From positions 81,996,594 to 82,060,593 of the forward strand of contig NC_030808.1 in NCBI RefSeq assembly GCF_001704415.2: DNA of 64,000 nucleotides, written 5' to 3'. The notes beneath the pieces are model-generated. The model was not told where the DNA came from. It worked only from the letters and a program-made list of their open reading frames with translations, and did not search any database. The position numbers and the translations under genes were made by a program. This document shows, one piece after another, positions 12,398 through 24,554 of the stretch; the stretch's first letter is position 1, and the number at the start of each line of letters is the position of its first letter. This DNA is from Capra hircus. Taxonomy: Eukaryota; Chordata; Mammalia; Artiodactyla; Bovidae.

Positions 12398-13090
12398 ACT
12401 GAATTGACAGCTTTAAAGAAATCTATAAATTGACATTTTTAGAACTCCAGCATCAGCAAAGCATACATTTTTCTCAAACACACAGGACATTTACTAAGAT
12501 AAATGATGTATTTTAGGCCATAAAGCAAGTTTCAACTTTAAAAAGATTCAAGTCATACAAAGTATGTTCTCAGACCACAAAGAAATTAAATCAGAAATTA
12601 ACAAAATAAGTAACAACAGATGACATCGCTATAGATTCTCCAGATATGAAAAGGGTAATGAAAATGTCATGAGTTGTTGCTGAATGATGAAACTTAGATG
12701 AAATGGCTGAATTTCTTTAAAGATAGAAAATATCAATGCTCACTCAAATAGAAATAGAACTACATAATCTTCTAAGAAAATGTGCTTTAAAACTTTCCTA
12801 CAAAGAAAACTCAAGACTTTGATACTTTCAATGGTAAATTTTATCAAACATTTAAGAGTAAATAATATCAAGTGTTATAATAATTATTAAAATCAACTCT
12901 TCCATAACACTTTTGAAAAGGAGGTAATAATTCACAACTAATTCTATGAAATCAGCATAACTGCAACACCAAAACCACACAGATATCACAAGAAAACAAA
13001 AAGATTCCCATTCTTTATGAACACAGATATTCACATTAGAAAGGATAATATCTTATAACCAAGCGGATTTACCTAAGGAATGTCCGGTTG

Positions 13091-13202
13091 AGTCCAGTTC
13101 AGTAGCTCAGTCGTGTCCGACTCTTTGTGACCCCATGAATCGAAGCATGCCAGGCCTCCCTGTCCATCACCAACTCCCGGAGTTCACTCAGACTCACACC
13201 CA
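13091..13202 (-). mobile_element. BovB 3'-end fragment, inverted
   Basis: Reverse complement of the last about 110 bp of BovB (agttcagtagctcagtcgtg through cagactcacacccattgag). It directly abuts the 5' edge of a sense BovB at about 13203, sharing only gag at the join. Confidence 0.85.
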
Positions 13203-15145
13203 TTGAGACAGGGATCAAGACCATCCCCATGGAAAAGAAATCCAAAAAAGCAAAATGGCTGTCTGGGGAGGCCTTACAAATAGCTGTGAAATGAAGAGAA
13301 GCAAAAAGCAAGGGAGAAACGGAAAGATATAAGCATCTGAATGCAGAGTTCCTAAGAATAGCAAGAAGAGATAAGAAAGCCTTCTTAAGTGATCAATGCA
13401 AAGAAATAGAGGAAAAGAACAGAATGGGAAAGACAAGATCTCTTCAAGAAAATTAGAGATATCAAAGGAACATTTCATGCAAAGATGGGCTCGATAAAGG
13501 ACAGAAATGGTATGGACCTAACAGAAGCAGAAGATACTAAGAACAGGTGGCAAGAATACACAGAAGAACTGTACAAAAAAGATCTTCACAACCCGGACAA
13601 TCACGATGGTGTGATCACTCACCTAGAGCCAGACATCCTGGAATGTGAACTCAAGTGGGCCTTAGAAAGCATCACTACGAACAAAGCTAGTGGAGGTGAT
13701 GGAATTCCAATTGAGCTGTTTCAAATCCTGAAAGATGATGCTGTGAAAGTGCTGCACTCAATATGCCAGCAAATTTGGAAAACTCAGCAGTGGCCACAGG
13801 ACTGGAAAAGGTCAGTTTTCATTCCAATCCCAAAGAAAGGCAATGCCAAAGAATGCTCAAACTACCACACAATTGCACTCATCTCACACGCTTGTAAAGT
13901 AATGCTCAAAATTCTCCAAGCCAGGCTTCAGCAATATGTGAACCGTGAACTCCCTGATGTTCAAGCTGGTTTTAGAAAAGGCAGAGGAACCAGAGATCAA
14001 ATTGCCAACATCCGCTGGATCATGGAAAGAGCAAGAAAGTTCCAGAAAAACATCTATTTCTGCTTGATTGACTATGCCAAAGCCTTTGACGGTGTGCATC
14101 ACAATAAACTGTGGAAAATTCTGAGAGAAATGGGAATACCAGACCACCTGACCTGCCTCTTGAGAAATCTGTATGCAGGTCCGGAAGCAACAGTTAGAAC
14201 TGGACATGGAACAACAGACTGGTTCCAAATAGGAAAAGGAGTACATCAAGGCTGTATATTGTCACCCTGCTTATTTAACTTATATGCAGAGTACATCATG
14301 AGAATTGCTGAGCTGGAGGAAGCACAAGCTGGAATCAAGATTGCCGGGAGAAATATCAATAACCTCAGATATGCAGATGACACCACCCTTATGGCAGAAA
14401 GCAAAGAAGAACTAAAGAGCCTCTTGATGAAAGTGAAAGAGGAGAGTGAAAAAGTTGGCTTAAAGCTCAACATTCGGAAAACTAAGATCATGGCATCTGG
14501 TCCCATCACTTCATGGGAAATAGATGGGGAAACAGTGGCTGACTTTATTTTGGAGGGCTCCAAAACCACCACAGATGGTGACTGCAGTCATGAAATTAAA
14601 AGACACTTACTACTTGGAAAGTTATGACCAACCTAGACAGCATATTAAAATACAGAGACATTACGTTGTCAACAAAGGTCCATCTAGTCAAGGCTATTGT
14701 TTTTCAAGTAGTCATGTATGGATGTGAGAGCTGGACTATAAGGAAAGCTGAGTGCCGAAGAATTGATGCTTTTGAACTGTGGTGTTGGAGAAGACTCTTG
14801 AGGGTCCCTTGGACTGCAAGGATATCCAAGCAGTCCATCCTAAAGGAAATCAGTCCTGGCTGTTCATTGGAAGGACTGATGCCGAAGCTGAAACTCCAAT
14901 ACTTTGGCCACCTGATGCAAAGAGCTGACTCATCTGAAAAGACCCTGATTATGGGAAAGATTGAGGGCAGGAGGAGAAGGGGACGATAGAGGATGCGATG
15001 GTTGGATGGCATCACCGACTCAATGGACATGAGTTTTGGTAAAGTCCAGGAGTAGGTGATGGACAGGGAGGCCTGGAGTGCTGTGTTTCATGGGGTAGGA
15101 AAGAGTCGGACATGATTGAGCCACTGAACTGAACTGAATTAACAA
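13203..15145 (+). pseudogene. BovB (RTE) LINE copy A: RT domain, broken ORF
   Basis: 5'-truncated BovB. A 380-aa frame (13485-14627) holds the reverse transcriptase: fingers (FIPIPKKGNAKECSNY), palm DYAKAFD, GCILSPCLFNLYAE and the YADD catalytic box within NNLRYADDTTLMAES. A frameshift near 14620 moves the C-terminal part (DAFELWCWRRLLRVPWTAR) to 14624-14989. It ends in the ctgaactgaactg repeat tail. LINE machinery would have made it by target-primed reverse transcription; here it is an inert intronic copy. Confidence 0.95.
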
Positions 15146-16251
15146 ATGAAAAACTCATATCAAACAATGAATAAAGTATATCTGACAAAATTCAACATCC
15201 ATTCATGAAAAAGAACTCTTAGAAAAACAGAGAGGGAAATTTCCACGACTTCATAAAGAGTATCTGCAACAAATATGCAACTAACATTACACTTAACAGT
15301 GAAAAATCAAATGTTTTAACTCTGACTGGGAACAAGGCAAGAATGTCAGCTCTCACCAGTCTTATTCAACACGGGAAGAAGTTCCAGCCCTAGAAATACT
15401 GCCCTGGAAGTTCCAGCCACAGCAGGGGCGGTATCGGGGGTGGTGGGGGAGAAGGCACAGATTAGGAAGAAAAAAATAAAACCGTTCCTGTATGTGGATA
15501 ACATGGTTGTCTACATAGCAAATCCCAAGGAATCTACACAAAAATTCCTAGAACAAAGAAGTGAGTCCAGCAAGATTGCAGGATACAACATAAACACAAA
15601 AACCAACTATATGCTGTTAGTGAACACATGGCCACCAAAATAAAAAATTCAATTCCATCTACAATTCCAAAAGAAAAGAAGGGAGGAGAGGAGGGAAGGC
15701 AGGAGGCAAACTGACTAGGTATAAATCTAATAAATCATGTACAGCAATCATACTGGAAGATTCAAGATGGCAAAGATGTCAATTCTGCCCAAATTGATAC
15801 ATATGTATAATATATTGATAATTTCTATCAAAATCCTCACAAGGTTTTTTGTACAGACAACAATATCATAAAATGTATATGGAAAAGAAATTAGAATAGC
15901 TGAAATAATTTTGATATGAAAAATAAACTGGAAAAATCACTTTATCCAATTTCAAAACTTACTGTATATAGCTATAGTAAGCAAGACTGTGGCACTGGCA
16001 GAAGTACAGACACATAGGTCAACAAAACATAAAGGAGAACTGAGAAATAGATCCACACAAGTACACCCAACTCATTTTTTACAAAGGTGATAAAGCAATT
16101 CACTAGGGGAAAGATAGCTTTTTCAATAAATGATGCCAGAGCACTTGGACATTTATAGGCCAAAATATAAAAATAAACCTTCAATCTAAGTAATGTAAAA
16201 TTTAACTCAAAATATCACAGATTTAAGTATAAACACAAAGCTGTAAAACTT

Positions 16252-17474
16252 CAGCAATACGTGAACCGTGAACTCCATGATGTTCAAGCTGGTTTTAGAA
16301 AAGGCAGAGGAACCAGAGATCAAATTGCCAACATCCGCTGGATCATGGAAAAAACAAAAGAGTTCCAGAAAAACATCTATTTCTGCTTGATTGACTATGC
16401 CAAAACCTTTGACGGTGTGGATCACAATAAACTGTGGAAAATTCTGAGAGAGATGGGAATACCAGACCACCTAACCTGCCTCTTGAGAAATCTGTATGCA
16501 GGTGCGGAAGCAACAGTTAGAACTGAACATGGAACAACAGACTGGTTCCAAACAGGAAAAGGAGTACGTCAAGGCTGTATATTGTCACCCTGCTTATTTA
16601 ACTTATATGCAGAGTGCATCATGAGAAACGCTGGGCTGGAAGAAACACAAGCTGGAATCAAGATTGCTGGGAGAAATATCAATAACCTCAGATATGCAGA
16701 TGACACCACCCTTATGGCAGAAAGTGAAGAGAAGCCAAAAAGCCTCTTGATGAAAGTGAAAGAGGAGAGTGAAAAAGTTGGCTTAAAGCTAAACATTCAG
16801 AAAACGAAGATCATGGCATCAGGTCCCATCACTTCATGGGAAATAGATGGGGAAACTGTAGAAACAGTGTCAGACTTTATTTTTTTGGGCTCCAAAATCA
16901 CTGCAGATGGTGACTGAAGCCATGAAATTAAAGGACGCTTACTCCTTGGAAGAAAAGTTATGAACAACCTAGATAGTATATTCCAAAGCGGAGACATTAC
17001 TTTGCCGACTAAGGTCCATCTAGTCAAGGCTATGGTTTTTCCTGTGGTCATGTATGGATGTGAGAGTCAGACTATAAAGAAAGCAGAGCACTGAAGAACT
17101 GATGCTTTTGAACTATGGTGTTGGAGAAGACTCTTGAGAGTCCCTTGGACTGCAAGGAGATCCAACCAGTCCATTCTGAAGGAGATCAGCCCTGGGATTT
17201 CTTTGGAAGGACTGATGCTAAAGCTGAAGCTCCAGTACTTTGGCCACCTCATGCGAAGATTTGACTCACTGGAAAAGACTCTGATACTGGGAGGGACTGG
17301 GGGCAGGAGGAGAAGGGGATGACCGAGGATGAGATGGCTGGATGGCATCACGGACTCGATGGACGTGAGTCTAAGTGAACTCCGGGAGTTGGTGATGGAC
17401 AGGGAGACCTGGCGTGCTGCGATTCATGGGGTCACAAAGAGTCAGACACAACTGAGCGACTGAACTGAACTGAA
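16252..17474 (+). pseudogene. BovB LINE copy B, 5'-truncated
   Basis: Frame 16261-16917 keeps the palm DYAKTFDGV, GCILSPCLF and YADD; it stops at 16915 where a Cys codon has become TGA, and later parts are broken again. The 11-bp duplication ctgtaaaactt at 16241-16251 and 17475-17485 shows it inserted into the old L1. Confidence 0.95.
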
Positions 17475-18584
17475 CTGTAAAACTTAAAAGTTTAACACAC
17501 AGAGGAAAAAATCTTCAGGATCCTAGGTTAAGCAAAGAGTTCTTAGACATGATGCCAAAGCGTAAAAAAAAAAGAAACTGGACTTCATCAAAATCTAAAA
17601 CTTTTGATCTTCAAAAGGCCCTGCTAAAAAGTGTAAAAGGGAAAGTTACTGACTGGAAGAATCATCTATTTGACAAAAAACTAGAATGTAGAACACATTT
17701 TTTAAAAAATCTAAAATTATCAAAACTCAACAGTAAAATGGAAATCTAATTAGAACATAGGCAAAACAGATGCACAAAATTTGACAGAAGTTAAACCACA
17801 ATGAGATATCACTACACATCTATCAGAATAGCAAAAATAAAATTAAGAGTGACTTCACCAAATACTGGTGAGGACATGGACAAACCAGATCATTCATATA
17901 TTGTTGCTGAAAATATAAATGGTACAACCACTCTGGAAAACAATTTGGTAGTTTCTTAAAAAAAAATTAAACATGCAGCTATTATATAATCCAGCAACTG
18001 CACTCTTGAACATTTCTCGCAGAGAAATGAAGAAAGCTTATACAAACTTATATACAAAAGTTTATAGCAGCTTTATTTTTAACAGCCCCAACCTGGAAAC
18101 AATGTAGATGTCCTTCAGCGAGTGAATGGCTAATCATACTGTGGCATGTCCATCCATACTATGGAATACCACTCAGCAATAAAAAGCAACAAACTACTGA
18201 CAGATACAACCACCTGGATGAATCCCCAAGGAATTAAGCTGAATTTTAAAAGGTCAATTCCCAAAGGTTACATACTAAAAATTCTATTTACATAGCATTC
18301 TTGAAATGACAAAATGATAGAAATGGAGAACAATCAATGGTTGCCAAGGGTTAAGAAATGGGGTGGCGGGGAGAGAGTAGTCATGGCTACAGAAGGGCAT
18401 AATGAGGGATGCATGTGGTGATGATGCTGTTTTTTGGTATCTTTACTGCACTGGGTCAATATCCTGGTTAAATACTTGTACTATAGTTTTGCAAAATGTT
18501 CCCACTCGGAAAAACTGAGTTAAGAGTACAATGGATCTGTTTACATTAATTTTTGCAACTAAATGTGAATCTACAATGATCCAA

Positions 18585-18807
18585 GAGCTTCCCAGGTGGT
18601 GCTAGTGGTAAAGAACCCCCGTGTCAATTTAGGAGACATAAGAGATGAGGGTTCGATCCCTGGGTCTGGAAGATCCCCTGGAGTGGGACATGGCAACCCA
18701 CTCTGGTATTCTTGCTTAGAGAATCCCATGGACAGAGGAGCCTTGCAAGCTACAGTGCACAGGGTCACACAGAGTCGGACACAAGTGAAGTGACTTAGCA
18801 CACATGC
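18585..18807 (+). repeat. Bov-tA SINE
   Basis: Sense copy (gagcttcccaggtggtgcta through gtcggacacaagtgaagtga). It is flanked by acaatgatcyaa at 18573-18584 and 18808-18819. Confidence 0.95.
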
Positions 18808-18847
18808 ACAATGATCTAAACATTTAAAATTTAATTAAAAGAACACT

Positions 18848-19598
18848 GCTAATTATTGTAGAAATACAAATCAAAACTACAGTGAGATATCACCTTACTC
18901 CAGCCAGAATAGCTATCATCAAAAAATCCGCAAACAATAAATGCTGAAGAGGGTGTGGAGAGAAGGGAAATCTCCTAAACTGTTGGTGAGAAAGTAAACA
19001 GGTACAGCTACTATGGAGAACAGTATGAAGGTTCCTTAAAACTAAAAATAGAACTGTCATATGAACCTACTGGGCATATATCTGGAGAAATTCATGATCC
19101 AAAAGGATACATGCCCCCCAGTGTTCGCTGCAGCACTGTTTACAATAGCCTAGAAATGGAAGCAACTTAAGTACCCATCAGTAGATAAATGGCTTTAGAA
19201 GATGCGGTTTATATATATAATGGAATACTACTCAGCCATAAAAAAGAACGAAATAATGCCATTTGCAGCAACGTGGATGGACACAGACATTGTCATACTG
19301 AGTGAAGTCAGACAGAGAAGGAGAAATAATGACATCCTTTATATGTGGAGTCTAAAAAGAAATTATACAAATGAACTTGCACAACAGAAAGGGACTCACC
19401 CACTTAGAAAATGAACTTATGGTTACCAGAGAGAAGAATGAGAGGAAGAGATAATTAGGAAGTTTGGGGTGGACATGTACCTACTGTATAGCACATGGAA
19501 CTCTGCTGGAGAAAGACCACTTGCAACAACAAAGACCCATCACAGCCAAAAATAAACAAACAGATATACATAATTTAAAAAGAAAAAAGAAAAAGACC
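18848..19598 (+). mobile_element. L1 3' end, 5'-truncated
   Basis: Sense L1 ORF2 end (aaatcaaaactacagtgaga, ctactgggcatatatctgga, and MEYYSAIKKNEIMPFAATWM in 19220-19280) and 3' UTR with an A-rich end. Stops break the frame. Confidence 0.85.
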
Positions 19599-21042
19599 AG
19601 TTCTACTGAAGCAAAACCCTCAGTCCATCCAGCCAGACCTGTCTACACATGCCTCACTATGAGATACTGGGAGATCAAGGACCGACAAGCAGACTCCAAG
19701 TCCTCCTGCCTGTGCTGTGTGCTGCTTGCTTATTTGATTGTCTTGCAACACAGATACTGTGAGCAACATCTGCTTTAAGCAGGATATTCCTCTGAGTCTC
19801 AAAAGCATACAAGGCCATCCCTGAGAAACAGCTGAATTTTTGGTCTCCAGAATTTTTAAAAAGTAAACGTTTTTCTAATCTCTTCCTCAATACACAGCCC
19901 TATAAGTGATCAAGTGACCAAAGAAGATTGTTTCTCTTGTTAGATATCTGTGTATATTTAAGATTAATTTTAAAAGACAATATGGATATGTGACTTACAT
20001 ACTGAGCTGACAAAGACCTAAATTTAAGCATGTCAATTGTCTGAGTGACTGAATAGATCATTTTATTGCATTGTGACTGTCTTACCATCTGCCGACTAAA
20101 GATATAATCTCTGGCTTTCCCTATTTCATGGGGATGATGTGAAAAGAAATGAGACAGTAGATGCAGATTCCTTTGCAATATAACTAGAGCAATATAATTC
20201 TCATAATTTATATTCTAAAAATCAATCCGGCAATAAAAAATGCATTGATAATGATTCAAAATCTTAATTAATGTCTAGAATATATATGTACACCAAAGCA
20301 GATACACATACCTAAACACACACACATCTCAGATAGATAGATCAACAGATCAATCCATCTCTGCAGGTGCTCAGAATTAAACAGCTGGTATTCCAATATT
20401 AGTACACAAACACCGTGAACAGCTATATATAAATAGCTCTCTGTATGCATAAGTGTGTATATGTATTTTTCCTTCCTTTTTCTTTTCAGATATCATTATA
20501 ACAAAATAATCTGGTAAGGAAAAAAATCTGACTCCCTACAACCAACATTTTTAAACAAGCCTCAGAGATAAAGCAGTGTGCTGGACACCAATACTGTTTT
20601 TCCTTCTTCAAATCATTTCAGGGAAGCATGAATTAGACAAGGAAAGCTCTCCTGCTTCATCCTACATTTAGCTTTTAGTCCCTGTCCACTCTTTGGCATG
20701 AACTCTTAATACAAAAATAAATGCCAACGGCTGCAATAACAAAGGCCTTGAACGTTCTTATTGACATGGAAATGTAAAATGAAACCGGGAAGGGAGCCTG
20801 GTAATGATTAACGTAAGGTTTCACTTTAAAGATATTTTAAAATTATATAACTTTTCAAATCTTTTTAAGGTTGATTCATATTTTTTAAATGCTTTGGGTT
20901 TATTTAACCTCTATTCTGTAACATGAACAAACAAAGTTAAATGTAGCAAGATAAAATAACCAAAAATACATGAAAATGCTTCCACAGTTCACTTGGCAGC
21001 TTTAGAGTTGGAGAACACTGTTAACAGAGAACTCAGATACTA

Positions 21043-21130
21043 GAAAAGCCAAAGGGACAGACTGTTTCTGGAGTTGTTAGCTGTGTTGACTACTACTGAG
21101 GACCAATAAGATGAGGAATAAAAGGGCCCA
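21043..21130 (+). repeat. Local direct repeat, copy 1
   Basis: About 88 bp that recurs at 23085-23175 with few differences; 21093-21125 is identical over 33 nt to 23137-23169. See findings. Confidence 0.85.
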
Positions 21131-21339
21131 AGATCATTCAAATATGATTACTATGATTACCCTAAAATGAATTCATTTGTACTTTCACTTTTGTATATAT
21201 TTTAGTATCTTCCTAAAACCACATTATTATTTAGGTCTTCTTTATTGCAAAGTGACCTAGCTGACAACATACTGGTCTGAAATTTTCAAAGAATAAACTG
21301 CAAGGTGTATAGAATAGGGTCAATGCTCCCAAGTCAAAG

Positions 21340-21530
21340 AGGCTGGATGCCTACTGTGGTTTAATTTACTGTATGATACTACGCAAGTTATTCAACCTCC
21401 CTCTGCGTCTGTTTATACTTGTAAGCATCTGTAAAATGGGGATAAATAATAATACCTAATCCTCAAGTATGTTATCAAGATTAAATGAGATACCTGCCAG
21501 GCACATAGCATACAGTAGTATTAGTCATGA
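21340..21530 (+). repeat. MIR SINE
   Basis: Core and tail pattern: tacgcaagttattcaacctc, ctgtaaaatggggataaata, cctgccaggcacatagcata. Confidence 0.8.
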
Positions 21531-22427
21531 CTATGGACATCTGTGCTGCAAAGGCTAAGTTTTATTCTCAGTTCAAACCTCCCAGAGTTAGACTGAGACA
21601 GCTAGGTTTAAAATATATTTCTTAAGGCAAACACAGTATACAAGATAAATTCATGTATTTTTAAAAATTCCTTCAACAAATACTTATCAAAATCAAGGGC
21701 ACTAAACCAGATGCTGGGAATACAGTGGTGAAAAGATTAAAAAATGGTCTCTGAACTCCCTAGCCTTACAAAGTCTACCTGGGGAAGACACACTGAATGA
21801 GTGACTTGAGTGACAATTTTTACAAAGAAATGAATCTGACAATCTGGAAGTCAGAGGAAGTGATATTTAAGCTAGCACCTGAGAATACACAGTAGCTAAA
21901 AAAAAAGGGCGGGGGTAAGCATTTTTTATGCATAGAACACTCCATGGGCAAAGGCTCTGAGTCAAGAAACAACAGCAATACCAAGGATCTGAAAAGAACT
22001 CTGAGGTATGAAAGGGATACAGAGAATTAGGGGAATACAGGCAGGGAGAGATCACACAGAGCCCTAGAAACCGCCTGAGAATTCAGTCTTTACTGTGAAA
22101 TGAGAAGCCCTTAAGATATTTTAAAATCCTAAGAGTCTCATGTCTAAACGTAATACATTTCTCTCTGGCTGCTGTGTGGAAAAATGGTCTCTAAAGTACA
22201 ATAAGACTATGTCCAGCAAGATCAGTCCAGAGGCTATGGTAATATACCAAGAGAAGATTGATAGTGATGTGGAACAGGCCAGTGGCAGACTAGACAGAAT
22301 GATTAAATTGGAGAAATAGTCAAGACGCAGGAAAGGGAACAAGTCAAAGACAAGAATCATTCAATTTACTTTAGGTGAACATGGATCCAATCACTAAAAC
22401 AGGGGTCATTTTGAGAGGAAATGTTCA

Positions 22428-22495
22428 GAGCCTGGTGGGCTGCCATCTATAGGGTCGCACAGAGTCAGACACAACTGACGTGACTTAGCAGCAGA
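22428..22495 (+). repeat. Bov-tA-type SINE, 3' end only
   Basis: Contains gggctgccatctatagggtc and the acttagcagcag end typical of the ART2A/Bov-tA3 subtype; 5'-truncated. Confidence 0.8.
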
Positions 22496-22513
22496 GGCAG
22501 TTCATGAGTTTGA

Positions 22514-22726
22514 AAGTGAAAATATTAGTCTTCAGTCATGTCTGACTCTTTGTGACTCCATGGACTGTAGCCGACCAGGCTCCTCTGTCAATGGAATTCT
22601 CCAGGCAGGAATACTGGAATGGGTTGCCCTTTCCTTTTCCAGGGGATCTTCCTGACCCAGGGATCAAACCCGGGTCTCCTGCATTGTAGGCAGATTCTTT
22701 ACCATCTGAGGCACCAGGGAAAACCC
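22514..22726 (-). repeat. Bov-tA SINE
   Basis: Minus copy (gactctttgtgactccatgg through ctgaggcaccagggaaaacc). It is flanked by tcatgagtttga at 22502-22513 and 22727-22738. Confidence 0.95.
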
Positions 22727-22867
22727 TCATGAGTTTGAGGCACCTATAAAACATCCAAGTGAAGATGTAAATGGACAACTTAACTATAGGGATCTTGGAA
22801 CTCAGAACAACTTAGGTTGGAGGTAATAGTAAGATAGCTATTTACCTATGTCACAAGATAAAGAATG

Positions 22868-22965
22868 ATTCTTAACCTTCCAACATGCTGATGAATCATC
22901 TCAGGGGCTGATTTCAAATCCTGGTCACCAATTTCAGAGAGCCTAACTCAGCAGAACAGAGAAAT
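22868..22965 (+). repeat. MER5-type hAT fragment
   Basis: Pattern aaccttccaacatgctgatg, atcatctcaggggctgattt resembles the MER5A/B start. Short and diverged. Confidence 0.5.
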
Positions 22966-23084
22966 AACTCAAGAAAGGCATTTTTAACAAATACTCTCGA
23001 GTGACAGACAATACCTTGAGAATGAACAAAGAAAGACATTAGTAGCAAGAGAGAGAGGAAGAAAAACCTGGAATGTATGATACC

Positions 23085-23175
23085 AGAGAAGCCAGAGAGA
23101 CAGACTTGTTTCCAGAGTTGTTAACTGTGTTGATTGCTACTGAGGACCAATAAGATGAGGAATAAAAGGAGCCAC
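23085..23175 (+). repeat. Local direct repeat, copy 2
   Basis: Partner of 21043-21130; includes the shared gaccaataagatgaggaata. It may be part of the ancient repeat that starts near 21680. Confidence 0.85.
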
Positions 23176-23324
23176 AGAATTCATAGACAAGGAATGAGAG
23201 GGAGGTGAGGAGACGAAGACAGCTATGTGCGGCTCTGCTGAGACTGTACAAACAAGAGGCATGATAAGACTATGGGAGATGGCATGGGGCAAAGAAGGGT
23301 CTGTTTGCTGTCTGACTTTGTTTT

Positions 23325-23538
23325 TAGGAGCTTCCCTGGCAGCTCAGACAGTTAAGAATCTGCCTATAATGTAGGAGACCCAGGTTCAATCCCTGGGTCG
23401 GGAAGATTCCCTGGAGAAGGAAATAGCAACCTACTCCAGTATTCTTGCCTGGAAATCCCATGGAGAAAGGAGCCTGGTGGGGTACAGTCCACAGGGTCAC
23501 AAAAAGTCAGACACGACTGAGCAACTAACACTTTCACG
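23325..23538 (+). repeat. Bov-tA SINE
   Basis: Sense copy, gagcttccctggcagctcag through gtcagacacgactgagcaac. The direct repeat ctttgtttt flanks it at 23316-23324 and about 23540. Confidence 0.93.
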
Positions 23539-23903
23539 CTTTGTTTTGGGGATAAGAAAGGCAGCCTGAAGAAAAGGCAAGGTTCAAGATGTATGAGACA
23601 AGAGAACACTTTAATTCTCTTTGATCTTACTAGCTACTATACAAATAAATTATAATTATAGGTTCGAACCTTTCTTAGACAAATAAAAGCCAACGCCTGT
23701 CAAAAACATCATGAGATCCAAAAGCTATCTTCTGTAGTTAAGACAGGGCAAATATTGATTTATCTTTGGAGGAAAGCAAAAATACTGAATGGTATTATAT
23801 ATTCTGATTCTAAGGAAAAGGTGAGGCTCCTCCTCAAAGGTAAAGATTAAAACTGAGACAGCAGGCATGAGTGCCACCTGCTGGTAAAATGTAAATGCTC
23901 AGT

Positions 23904-24026
23904 TTGTTTCTTTTTTTTTGGCCATGCCACAGGGCATGTGGGATCTCTGTTCCCCAACCAGGGATCACACCTGCACCACGTGCATTAGAAGTGTAGAGTC
24001 AACCAATGGACCACCAAGGAAGTCCC
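23904..24026 (-). repeat. CHR-type SINE
   Basis: Minus copy with gggacttccttggtggtcca on its own strand. It is flanked by aatgctcagt at 23894-23903 and 24027-24036. Confidence 0.93.
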
Positions 24027-24242
24027 AATGCTCAGTATTCTGACTGAGATAGAATCTAGTCTTAGGAATTTCAACTAATTGGATTACTGGTTACCTGTTT
24101 TCAATGAGTTTCTTGATAATGATACTGAAGTCTCAGATCTTCCCACCCAGCAAAACGAAGTCTTTTATAAACACTCCTGTTTCAATGTTATTCTCTCAAA
24201 TCATCCCACCTTCACCTTCTGAAACATGTACATTACCTTATG

Positions 24243-24462
24243 TAAAATAGATGACCAGTGCAAGTTCTATGCATGCAGCAGGGAACCCAAAGCTGGTGCT
24301 CTGGGCCAACCCAGAGGGTTGGGGTGGGGAGGGGGACTGGAGAGGGGCTCAGGATGGGGGACACACGTGCACCTGTGGCCGACTCATGGTGATGTGTGGC
24401 AAAAACCACCACAATACTGTCATAATCCTCCAATTAAAATAAATTAATTATTCAAAAAAATC
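24243..24462 (+). mobile_element. L1 3' UTR fragment
   Basis: Sense bovine L1 tail: the G-rich ggttggggtggggaggggga, tgtggcaaaaaccaccacaa, then an A-rich end. Confidence 0.8.
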
Positions 24463-24554
24463 TCCTAGTTAGCTGGTCATCATCCTTTTACTTCAACATT
24501 TGACAGCAGGAGGCACACAGTCCAAGACTTATTACATAATCATTAGATCATTTA

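Larger units (their letters stand above)
11880..18572 (+). mobile_element. Long ancient L1, broken up by younger insertions
   Basis: Pieces at 11880-12230, 12398-13084, 15146-16251, 17475-18572 line up in order as one sense L1: ORF2 (acatttttctcaaacacaca, gtatgttctcagaccacaaa, gacaaaattcaacatccatt, gatgtcaattctgcccaaat, gggaaagatagctttttcaa) and the 3' UTR. The frame is lost throughout. It hosts a Bov-tA, two BovB copies and ends against another Bov-tA. The 5' limit is uncertain. Confidence 0.75.
21680..22860 (+). repeat. Ancient interspersed repeat, family not resolved
   Basis: Old repeat text recognisable in many mammalian introns: ccagatgctgggaatacagt, gcaaaggctctgagtcaaga, ctctctggctgctgtgtgga, and after SINE insertions ctataaaacatccaagtgaa. 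I cannot assign the family without a library. Confidence 0.5.

Noticed and set aside
13884..14572. Long frames on the strand opposite to BovB (for example 121 and 108 aa)
   Set aside because: They mirror the RT coding strand and recur at every BovB copy; shadows, not genes.
15440..15643. 67-aa frame with FLYVDNMVVYIANPK, resembling an RT YADD region
   Set aside because: It is ORF2 of the ancient sense L1 at 11880-18572, short and isolated between stops; not a separate gene.
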